12,166 nt of DNA from an uncultured Solobacterium sp. GTDB lineage: Bacteria; Bacillota_I; Bacilli_A; Erysipelotrichales; Erysipelotrichaceae. The position numbers and the translations under genes are program-made. Location: positions 1 through 12,166 of the forward strand of contig CAKMPP010000038.1 in assembly GCA_927911475.1 (NCBI GenBank). The letters run 5' to 3'. The notes beneath the pieces were generated by a model that saw nothing but the letters and a program-made list of their open reading frames with translations, had not been told where the DNA came from and ran no database searches. Below are positions 1 to 7,247 of the stretch, in pieces; position 1 is the first letter of the stretch, and the number at the start of each line of letters is the position of its first letter.

Positions 1-123
1 ATTTGATTGACTCTTTATTTTACGAAGTCTCTTGCTTCGTATATGTTTTGCTTGACGTTGTTTATGTGTCTTATTCCTGTTCAGTTTTCAAAGATCTCTG
101 CACCTCTTCTTTCGAAGAGTGCT
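1..123 (-). other. Pre-16S rRNA leader, 5' part of an rRNA operon transcript (cut by window edge)
   Basis: Downstream of a strong promoter, the minus strand carries the motif CTTTGAAAACTGAACA (78-93), a sequence familiar from leaders just upstream of 16S rRNA genes in Bacillota. The leader starts with a 6-bp GAAA-tetraloop hairpin (104-119, CTCTTC/GAAGAG). A 7-bp hairpin (21-41, TACGAAG/CTTCGTA) may belong to the processing stem around 16S. No protein-coding gene is visible here. The 16S gene itself would begin beyond position 1, so its presence is inferred from the motif and the promoter. The same motif can occur in rRNA spacers, but the promoter directly upstream favours a leader. Confidence 0.72.
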
Positions 124-128
124 GTATT

Positions 129-187
129 AATATACCAAGTATCCGACATCATGTCAATGTTTTTTATCATTTTTTTCAAGATTTTTT
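129..187 (-). promoter_or_regulatory. Strong sigma-A promoter with UP-like A-tracts, probably for an rRNA operon
   Basis: On the minus strand there is a perfect -35 TTGACA (152-157), a 17-base spacer and a -10 TATATT (129-134) preceded by TGG, an extended -10. Upstream of the -35, three A-runs of 6-7 bases (160-165, 170-176, 182-187) are centred about 10-12 bases apart, so they lie on one helix face. This resembles an UP element or a curved-DNA activator of rRNA promoters. Transcription should begin near 121-123 and run leftward out of the window. Confidence 0.82.
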
Positions 188-201
188 CCACGTCTGCATA
201 G

Positions 202-228
202 AAAAAAGCAGCCTGTTTCCAGACTGCT
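202..228 (-). terminator. Intrinsic terminator of the rpoBC transcript
   Basis: On the minus strand a 9-bp stem (AGCAGTCTG / CAGGCTGCT, one G-U pair) closes a GAAA tetraloop and is followed by six T. It starts 16 bases after the rpoC stop codon. This is a textbook rho-independent terminator and separates rpoBC from the promoter just downstream. Confidence 0.93.
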
Positions 229-243
229 CATTTCATGTATTCA

Positions 244-3072
244 TTAGAAATCAAAGTTATGTTCTGACTTCATACGTTCAGCTAAAGCAAGTGCGGATTC
301 TGCACTACTTACATGCACATCTGCGTTGCTTCCGAGAATTTCGTCAGGCAATCTATTTGCAGTTGCTTCTGCGAGTTCTCTAGCCTTTTCTTCACGAATT
401 TCCTTGAGTTCCATTGCACGTTCTTCAATACGACGTGATGTTTCACGGTCAAAGTTTCTACCTGTTCCGGCTGGAATAAGTTTACCGATGATAACATTTT
501 CCTTAAGACCTTCAAGTTTATCAACCTTACCTCTAACTGCAGCTTCTGTAAGAACTCTTGTTGTTTCCTGGAAGGATGCAGCAGATAAGAATGAATCTGT
601 TTCAACAGCTGACTTGGAGATACCTAAGAGTAATGGACCAAACTTCGCTGGTTTCTTTCCATCGAACAATAAATCTTCATTAATTGCATTCATGTGAGCG
701 AGTGACAATGTCTGTCCAGCACTTAAGCCAGAATCATTGCCTTCGATAACGATGACTTTCTTTAACATCTGCTTGATCATTACTTCCAAGTGCTTATCAG
801 AAATATCGATGGATTGAGAAGAGTAAACCTTCTTAACTTCCTTCAAGATATATTCCTGTACAGCTCTTACACCAGCTACTTCCAATAGTTCCTTAGGAGC
901 GATTGGACCTTCAGTCAACTTATCACCAGCAGATACATGATCGCCGATATTTAAGTTCTGACGCTTCACCTGTGTTAAGTCACACTTGTGTTCGATAGAT
1001 TCGTTTTCATTAGATACAACAATAACTGTACCTGTCTTGTTTTCATTGTCATGTACATCAGTGATTTCACCATCAATCTTAGAGATGACAGCTAATCCCT
1101 TAGGTGCACGTGCTTCAAATAATTCTTCTACACGAGGAAGACCCTGTGTAATATCACCGTTCTGTGTCGCAACACCACCAGTGTGGAAGTTACGCATAGT
1201 TAGCTGTGTACCAGGTTCACCAATCGCCTGAGCGGCCATGATACCGATAGCTTCGCCTTCTTCAACGAGATTACCTGTAGCCATGTTACGTCCATAGCAC
1301 TTACGGCAGATACCATCTGTGGATTCACATGTGAACACATTACGGATATAAACTTCTTCAACACCAGCCGCAACAACCTTCTGTGCTAAGTCTTCATCTA
1401 CTAATGTATCACCTTCGACAATCACTTCACCTGTCTTAGGATCTAAGATTGGCTTTTGTGTGTAACGTCCAACGATACGATCGAATAAACCTTCAATTAA
1501 TACTGGCTTTTCATCCGGACGCAGAATCTTATCTTCATAGATATTCTTAACAAGATATCCACGTTCTGTTCCACAGTCTTCTTCTCCGATAATTACTTCT
1601 TGAGCAACATCGACAAGACGACGTGTTAAGTATCCAGATTCAGCAGTCTTCAAGGCTGTATCTGTTAATCCCTTACGTACACCGTGAGTGGAGATAAAGA
1701 ACTCTGATACGCTCATACCTTCACGGAAACATGAGTAAATTGGAACTTCGATAATAGATGGTTGGTATTCCTTACGGGACTTAGACTGTGTAGGACGAGC
1801 CATCAATCCACGCATACCGGCTAACTGTGTAAAGTGGTTCTTGTTACCACGGGCACCAGATACCGCCATCATGTTGATTGGATTCATACGAGCCATGGAT
1901 TCCATTAAGTTGTTACCAACATCATTCTTAACATCATTCCAGAGTGAGGAGAACTTAGCTTCCCATTCTTGAGGTGTTAATAGACCTCTGTCACGTAACA
2001 TGTTGAATTGTTCAGCCTTCTTACGACCTTCAGCTACCAATGCTTCTTTGTTAGGTGCTACAGAGATATCGCTGAGGGCTACAGTCATACCTGCTAATGT
2101 TGAATAGAGGTATCCCATATCCTTTAAGCTATCTAAGATGTCTGATGTGCCATTTGTCTTGTAATGGTCAAAGACAGCCGCAATCAAGTTTCCTAAGTCC
2201 TTCTTCTTGAATTCAGATGCTACCTTACGGCCAGCAAATTCCTTCTTGATATCTGTACCTAGTGGAACAAACTCTGAATCTGGTGTTGCCTTTAGATTTT
2301 CTGGAGTTACCTCATTGAGGTATGGGAAATCTGGAGGGAATACACCATTAAAGATAATCTTACCAACTGTTGTTAATAAGTATTTGTTATTTTGTTCTTC
2401 TGTAAAGCCTGTCTTATTAACTGCTCTTGCAGGAAGGGCGATACGATTATGTAAGTGAACAACACCTGTCTGGTATGCCATCATTACTTCGTTGACATCC
2501 TTAAATACGTGTCCTTCATTCTCACTATATCTTCTCCATCTTGCTGCTTCAGTCTTTTCACCAAGCTTTTCTAGAGCATCTGCCTTCTTCTTGAACTCTT
2601 CCGCTGTTTCTTCCATGTTCAAGTAGAAGTTACCTAATACTAAGTCCTGTCCAGGTGTAACGATAGGCTTACCATCCTTAGGACCTAAGATGTTGTTAGA
2701 ACCTAACATCAAGACTTCAGTTTCAGCTCTTGCCATCTCACTTAATGGGAGATGGACAGCCATCTGGTCACCGTCGAAGTCCGCATTGAACGCAGGACAT
2801 ACTAACGGATGCACACGGATTGCACGACCTTCAACTAAGCGTGGGAAGAATGCCTGAATACCTAAACGGTGAAGTGTAGGTGCACGGTTTAAGAATACTG
2901 GGTGGTTCGCAATAACCTTTTCCACAACATCCCAAACACGTGGATCCTGACGACCAATCAACTTCTCAGCTGTCTTAGGGTTAGACGCAATCTGTAAGTT
3001 TACTAATTCATTAATAACGAATGGCTTATATAAGTTAATTGCCATTTCCTTAGGTAATCCGCACTGCCACAT
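244..3072 (-). CDS. rpoC: RNA polymerase beta-prime subunit, C-terminal piece of a frame-disrupted rpoC
   Basis: This open frame holds residues of about 352-1293 of beta-prime, the catalytic subunit of RNA polymerase. The whole gene spans 244-4124. The Mg-binding loop NADFDGD lies at local residues 96-102 (about 447-453 full length). The bridge helix is at about 468-491 (GLTDTALKTAESGYLTRRLV), and the trigger-loop motif TMRNFHTGG at 625-633. A second zinc site has Cys500, 582, 589 and 592. The listed start (ATG at 3072) has no Shine-Dalgarno sequence and lies inside a conserved segment. In-frame coding really continues upstream to about 3168, covering KGKQGRFRQNLLGKRVDFSG-type residues, so this is not an independent gene. 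Oddities are Val404 where DSGARG is usual and a roughly nine-residue insertion at 428-439. Full length is longer than B. subtilis (about 1199) and similar to Mollicutes. Confidence 0.97.
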   Translation of the reverse strand: MWQCGLPKEMAINLYKPFVINELVNLQIASNPKTAEKLIGRQDPRVWDVVEKVIANHPVFLNRAPTLHRLGIQAFFPRLVEGRAIRVHPLVCPAFNADFDGDQMAVHLPLSEMARAETEVLMLGSNNILGPKDGKPIVTPGQDLVLGNFYLNMEETAEEFKKKADALEKLGEKTEAARWRRYSENEGHVFKDVNEVMMAYQTGVVHLHNRIALPARAVNKTGFTEEQNNKYLLTTVGKIIFNGVFPPDFPYLNEVTPENLKATPDSEFVPLGTDIKKEFAGRKVASEFKKKDLGNLIAAVFDHYKTNGTSDILDSLKDMGYLYSTLAGMTVALSDISVAPNKEALVAEGRKKAEQFNMLRDRGLLTPQEWEAKFSSLWNDVKNDVGNNLMESMARMNPINMMAVSGARGNKNHFTQLAGMRGLMARPTQSKSRKEYQPSIIEVPIYSCFREGMSVSEFFISTHGVRKGLTDTALKTAESGYLTRRLVDVAQEVIIGEEDCGTERGYLVKNIYEDKILRPDEKPVLIEGLFDRIVGRYTQKPILDPKTGEVIVEGDTLVDEDLAQKVVAAGVEEVYIRNVFTCESTDGICRKCYGRNMATGNLVEEGEAIGIMAAQAIGEPGTQLTMRNFHTGGVATQNGDITQGLPRVEELFEARAPKGLAVISKIDGEITDVHDNENKTGTVIVVSNENESIEHKCDLTQVKRQNLNIGDHVSAGDKLTEGPIAPKELLEVAGVRAVQEYILKEVKKVYSSQSIDISDKHLEVMIKQMLKKVIVIEGNDSGLSAGQTLSLAHMNAINEDLLFDGKKPAKFGPLLLGISKSAVETDSFLSAASFQETTRVLTEAAVRGKVDKLEGLKENVIIGKLIPAGTGRNFDRETSRRIEERAMELKEIREEKARELAEATANRLPDEILGSNADVHVSSAESALALAERMKSEHNFDF

Positions 3073-3128
3073 CTTGAGGTATGGTCCAATTGCGATAACA
3101 GAACGACCAGAGAAGTCAACACGCTTAC

Positions 3129-4124
3129 CTAATAAGTTCTGACGGAAACGTCCCTGCTTACCCTTAAGGAGTGAGATAGAGACTTAAGTGCACGTCCACC
3201 AGCACCTGTAATTGCCTTAGAACGACGACCGTTATCAATTAACGCATCGACAGCTTCCTGTAACATACGCTTTTCATTTTGAACGATAATTGCAGGAGTT
3301 CCAAGTTCAAGTAACTTCTTTAAACGGTTATTACGAGTAATAACACGACGATATAAATCGTTTAAGTCAGAAGTAGCGAAACGACCACCATCCAACTGTA
3401 ACATTGGACGAAGATCTGGTGGGATAACTGGTAATACAGTTAATACCATCCATTCTGGCTTGTTTGATGAACTACGGAAAGCTTCTACTGTTTCTAATCG
3501 CTTGATTAACTTCTTACGCTTATCACCTGTAGATTTTTCAAGTTCAGACATAATTGCTGTATATTCAGCTTCAACATCACACTGTTCTAATAGTGTCTTA
3601 ATCGCTTCTGCACCGGTTTGTGCAACGAAGCTACCAGCACCATAGATAGCATTATTTTCACGATATTCCTTCTCAGAAAGAATCTGCTTGTATTCAAGCT
3701 TTGTATCACCTGGGTCAGTTACGATCCAAGATACGAAGTATACAACTTCTTCTAACGACTTAGGCGCTACATTTAATAGAAGTGCCATACGGGAAGGAAT
3801 TCCACGTAAATACCAAATATGTGCTACTGGAGCAGCGAGTTCAATATGACCCATACGTTCACGACGAACGCTAGCCTTTGTGATTTCAACACCACAACGG
3901 TCGCAGACTACGCCTTGGTAACGAATCTTCTTGAACTTTCCGCAAGCGCACTCCCAGTCCTTAGTAGGACCGAAAATGCGTTCGTCGAATAAACCATCAC
4001 GCTCAGGCTTCTGAGAACGATAGTTGATTGTTTCTGGCTTCTTAACTTCGCCATATGACCAAGCAAGGATTTTTTCTGGTGATGCCAGACCGACTTTAAT
4101 CGCTGTAAAGTTATTAATATTCAT
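3129..4124 (-). CDS. rpoC: RNA polymerase beta-prime subunit, N-terminal piece of a frame-disrupted rpoC
   Basis: This frame encodes residues 1 to about 318 of beta-prime, then 13 out-of-frame residues and a stop. The N-terminal zinc-binding domain has Cys59, 61, 74 and 77 (ECACGKFKK and VVCDRCGVE). It is followed by the clamp segments with GHIELAAPVAHIWYLRGIPSR and the lid/rudder-side segment VLPVIPPDLRPMLQLDGGRF. Family homology ends at GGRALKSLSH. The family then continues with KGKQGRFRQ, which is present here but in the -1 frame. The start ATG is 13 bases after the rpoB stop with a strong AAGGAGGA, so the two genes are probably translationally coupled. A protein ending here would lack the active site and could not work alone. 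Confidence 0.97.
   Translation of the reverse strand: MNINNFTAIKVGLASPEKILAWSYGEVKKPETINYRSQKPERDGLFDERIFGPTKDWECACGKFKKIRYQGVVCDRCGVEITKASVRRERMGHIELAAPVAHIWYLRGIPSRMALLLNVAPKSLEEVVYFVSWIVTDPGDTKLEYKQILSEKEYRENNAIYGAGSFVAQTGAEAIKTLLEQCDVEAEYTAIMSELEKSTGDKRKKLIKRLETVEAFRSSSNKPEWMVLTVLPVIPPDLRPMLQLDGGRFATSDLNDLYRRVITRNNRLKKLLELGTPAIIVQNEKRMLQEAVDALIDNGRRSKAITGAGGRALKSLSHSLRVSRDVSVRTY
3168..3172 (-). other. rpoC: Frame break in rpoC (one base short)
   Basis: On the minus strand the frame reads CAC TCC TTA AGG (H S L R), whereas the family sequence requires H-x-L-K-G-K, which appears when reading CTT AAG GGT AAG. One added base between CAC and CTT restores the conserved length exactly, for example CAC CTC CTT (H-L-L) or CAC TCC CTT (H-S-L). 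The join has no X-XXY-YYZ slippery heptamer. A lost base in a short C run is the simplest explanation; sequencing or assembly error is more likely than biology in an essential gene. Confidence 0.93.
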
Positions 4125-4131
4125 CTAAGCA

Positions 4132-4140
4132 TCCTCCTTA
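4132..4140 (-). promoter_or_regulatory. rpoC ribosome binding site overlapping the rpoB stop codon
   Basis: The rpoB stop TAA is the first part of TAAGGAGGA on the minus strand, followed by seven bases and the rpoC ATG. A ribosome ending on rpoB covers the rpoC binding site, which suggests coupled translation and matched amounts of beta and beta-prime. Confidence 0.85.
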
Positions 4141-7100
4141 TTGATCTTCTTCCCCGAAGTCATCGAACCCTACGGTCGCTGCCTCAGGAATTTCTTCATC
4201 TAATTCATCTTTAATTGTTAGATTTTCGTTTGATTCTGCATCGTTTACTAGTGTAGATGGGTCGAAATCAAGTGTTGTTTCTTCCTTGAGTTCTTCCTGT
4301 TCCATCTGCTTGAGATCCATCTCATTACCAGCGTCATCCATCATACGTACGTCAATCGCAAGAGCTTGTAATTCGTGTACTAATACGCGGAATGATTCAG
4401 GAATACCAGCTTCTGGCATATCCTTACCCTTCACAATTGCTTCATATGTCTTTGTACGTCCAGCAATATCATCTGACTTCACAGTCAAGATTTCTTGTAG
4501 TACATGAGATGCACCATATGCTTCTAGAGCCCAAACTTCCATCTCACCAAATCTCTGGCCACCATTCTGTGCCTTACCACCTAATGGCTGTTGTGTAACA
4601 AGTGAGTATGGTCCAGTTGCACGAGCATGTAACTTATCGTCGACCATGTGTGCAAGCTTAATCATATACATGACACCAACAGAGATGCGGTCATCATACG
4701 CTTCACCTGTACGGCCATCATATAGAACATACTTACCATCTGGTGAAGAGTTGGATTCCTTCATAATTTCACGTAAGTCTGTGTTGGATACACCATCAAA
4801 TACCGGAGTCGCAAACTTCACACCTAACTGCTTCGCAGCGAAGCCAAGATGAACTTCTAATACCTGTCCGATGTTCATACGTGATGGTACACCGAATGGG
4901 TTTAACATAATGTCGATAGGAGTTCCATCTGACATGTATGGCATATCTTCAACTGGGTTAATACGGGAGATGACACCCTTATTACCGTGACGTCCAGCCA
5001 TCTTATCACCCTCAGAAATCTTACGTTTCTGAACGATATAAACCTTAACAACTTCATTAACTCCTGGTGGAAGTTCATGGTCTTCCTTACGCTTGAATAC
5101 GCGGATACTGTGAACGATACCAGCACCACCATGTGGAACCTTGAGGGAGTTATCACGCACTTCACGTGACTTCTCACCAAAGATAGCCATCAATAACTTC
5201 TCTTCTGGAGTTTGGTCTGTTTGACCCTTAGGAGTAACCTTACCAACAAGGATATCTCCTTCCTTCACTTCTGCACCGACCATGACGATACCACGACCAT
5301 CAAGGTTGCGGCATGCACTTTCAGCGACGTTAGGAATATCACGAGTAATCTCTTCTGGACCTAACTTCGTTTCACGGCATTCAATGTCATATTCTTCAAT
5401 ATGTACAGATGTGTAGTAATCCTGCGATTGCATCTTTTCAGACATAATAATCGCATCTTCATAGTTATAACCATGCCATGTCATAAACGCGATTGTAACG
5501 TTTTGACCTAAAGCAAGTTCACCATTTTCCATCGCTGGACCATCCGCAAGGATTGTGCCACGTTCAACACATTCACCATTCCAAACGATAGGTCTTTGAT
5601 TTAAGCAAGTAGAAGCGTTAGAACGACGATACTTCGTTAGTTCATATGTCTTCTCATTACCATTATCTTCTGCCACAACAACCTTTGTTGCGTCAACATA
5701 TGTAACAACACCTGGACCTGTCGCAACACAAGCAGAACCTGAGTCACGTGCAATCACATGCTCCATACCTGTACCAACAAACGGACTATGTGGGTTCATA
5801 AGAGGTACAGCCTGACGCTGCATGTTGGCACCCATGAGGGCACGAGTACAGTCATCATTTTCCAAGAATGGAACGCACGCAGTCGCTACAGAAACGATCT
5901 GACGTGGAGATACGTCGGCGTAGTCAACTTGGCTACGGTCAACCATCACAGTTTCACCCTTGATACGAGCGATAATCTTATCACCTACAAGGTGTCCATC
6001 CTTAATCTCATTTGCCTGTGCAATTACGTGATCATTTTCTTCATCTGCTGGCATGTACTTGATTTCATCAGTAACCTTGCCATTCACAACCTTACGGTAT
6101 GGAGTTTCAATAAAGCCATATTCATTTACCTTCGCATAAGTTGTAAGGTAGGAAATCAAACCGATGTTTGGTCCTTCAGGTGTCTCGATTGGACAGATAC
6201 GTCCATAGTGAGAGTTGTGAATATCACGCACTTCGAAGCCTGCACGTTCACGTGTAAGACCACCAGGTCCTAACGCAGAAATACGACGCTTATTTGATAA
6301 CTCCGCAAGTGGGTTTTCCTGATCCATAAACTGAGATAACTGAGATGAAGAGAAGAATTCCTTAATCGCAGCTGTTAATGGACGGATATTTGTTAACTGC
6401 TTAGGTGTTAAGTTTGCCGTATCTGCGATAGACATTCTTTCCTTAACAACACGCTCCATACGTGATAAACCAATACGGAACTGATTCTGAATTAATTCAC
6501 CAACTGTACGGATACGACGGTTGCCAAGCATATCAATATCATCTTGAGAACCTACACCATCGAACATTGTAAGTTCGTAGTTATATAAAGCATACATATC
6601 ACTCATTGTGATAGTGTGTCTGTCATTTAATGGGTCAATACCAATCAAGTTCACTGGATGACCTTCTTGCATTACAGTTACTTCCTGTACACAAGCACCT
6701 ACTAACCAGATAGTTACTTCGCCTGAATGGTTTGTAGCCTCAGCCACGATTGTTTCTTGATCAGCTGTGGTAAGCTTAGTCACTTCAATATCTGGTAAGT
6801 ATGTTGGACACATTACTTCACCATCAGCGTTTGTTAAATCTTCACCGTTTAATGTGACACGGCCAATTTCAAACATACGGGAACCGTAATCAAGAACTGC
6901 ATTCACATTATCGTTTGTTACCTTAATAGGAGAAGCGATAATACCAGAGTAAACAGTTACCTGCTTAAATTCCTTAGCGATAGCCTTTACATCTTCTTCT
7001 GTAAGAACTGTACCCATTTCTAATGTTGTACGTTCTGTCTTACCATCTAAATCAACTGCTAAGATACGTCCTACTAAACTATTCTTCCAAGATGTATCCA

Positions 7101-7209
7101 TCACTGCTGTAGATGGGTGTGAGAATGTGTGTGTAAATGGTAACGCACGGCAATTGATACCCTTATCAATTTCAGCACGTAACTCATTTCTTAATTCCTT
7201 ATCAATCAC
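4138..7209 (-). CDS. rpoB: RNA polymerase beta subunit, C-terminal piece of a frame-disrupted rpoB
   Basis: This frame holds about residues 364-1386 of beta; the whole gene spans 4138-8297. Local residues 1-222 are an enlarged lobe region, about 130 residues longer than in Bacillus over the matching stretch. Next come DDIDMLGNRR (223-232), the rifampicin-pocket cluster SSQLSQFMDQ...RRISALGPGG (288-317) with Asn306 at the E. coli His526 position, and CPIETPEGPNIGL (339-351). GDKMAGRHGNKG (734-745) contains the two active-centre lysines, Lys736 and Lys744. The switch/clamp end GGKAQNGGQRFGEMEVWALEAYGA has a frameshift-free context, and the protein ends in an acidic tail (about 985-1023). The flap is of the short Firmicutes type. 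The listed start is a GTG at 7209 with a purine-rich stretch only four bases upstream, but in-frame homology extends back to about 7257, so it is more likely internal. Confidence 0.97.
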   Translation of the reverse strand: MIDKELRNELRAEIDKGINCRALPFTHTFSHPSTAVMDTSWKNSLVGRILAVDLDGKTERTTLEMGTVLTEEDVKAIAKEFKQVTVYSGIIASPIKVTNDNVNAVLDYGSRMFEIGRVTLNGEDLTNADGEVMCPTYLPDIEVTKLTTADQETIVAEATNHSGEVTIWLVGACVQEVTVMQEGHPVNLIGIDPLNDRHTITMSDMYALYNYELTMFDGVGSQDDIDMLGNRRIRTVGELIQNQFRIGLSRMERVVKERMSIADTANLTPKQLTNIRPLTAAIKEFFSSSQLSQFMDQENPLAELSNKRRISALGPGGLTRERAGFEVRDIHNSHYGRICPIETPEGPNIGLISYLTTYAKVNEYGFIETPYRKVVNGKVTDEIKYMPADEENDHVIAQANEIKDGHLVGDKIIARIKGETVMVDRSQVDYADVSPRQIVSVATACVPFLENDDCTRALMGANMQRQAVPLMNPHSPFVGTGMEHVIARDSGSACVATGPGVVTYVDATKVVVAEDNGNEKTYELTKYRRSNASTCLNQRPIVWNGECVERGTILADGPAMENGELALGQNVTIAFMTWHGYNYEDAIIMSEKMQSQDYYTSVHIEEYDIECRETKLGPEEITRDIPNVAESACRNLDGRGIVMVGAEVKEGDILVGKVTPKGQTDQTPEEKLLMAIFGEKSREVRDNSLKVPHGGAGIVHSIRVFKRKEDHELPPGVNEVVKVYIVQKRKISEGDKMAGRHGNKGVISRINPVEDMPYMSDGTPIDIMLNPFGVPSRMNIGQVLEVHLGFAAKQLGVKFATPVFDGVSNTDLREIMKESNSSPDGKYVLYDGRTGEAYDDRISVGVMYMIKLAHMVDDKLHARATGPYSLVTQQPLGGKAQNGGQRFGEMEVWALEAYGASHVLQEILTVKSDDIAGRTKTYEAIVKGKDMPEAGIPESFRVLVHELQALAIDVRMMDDAGNEMDLKQMEQEELKEETTLDFDPSTLVNDAESNENLTIKDELDEEIPEAATVGFDDFGEEDQ

Positions 7210-7247
7210 AACACCCTTCTTTACAAGAGTCTTGCCTTCAGCACTTA

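Noticed and set aside
3..383. 126-codon plus-strand open frame at the left edge
   Set aside because: It crosses the rRNA promoter region, the rpoC terminator and the 3' end of rpoC; Cys/Phe/Val-rich translation typical of antisense or non-coding AT-rich DNA.
5758..6273. 171-codon plus-strand open frame opposite rpoB
   Set aside because: Antisense to highly conserved rpoB sequence, low-complexity composition and no start signal; a chance frame.
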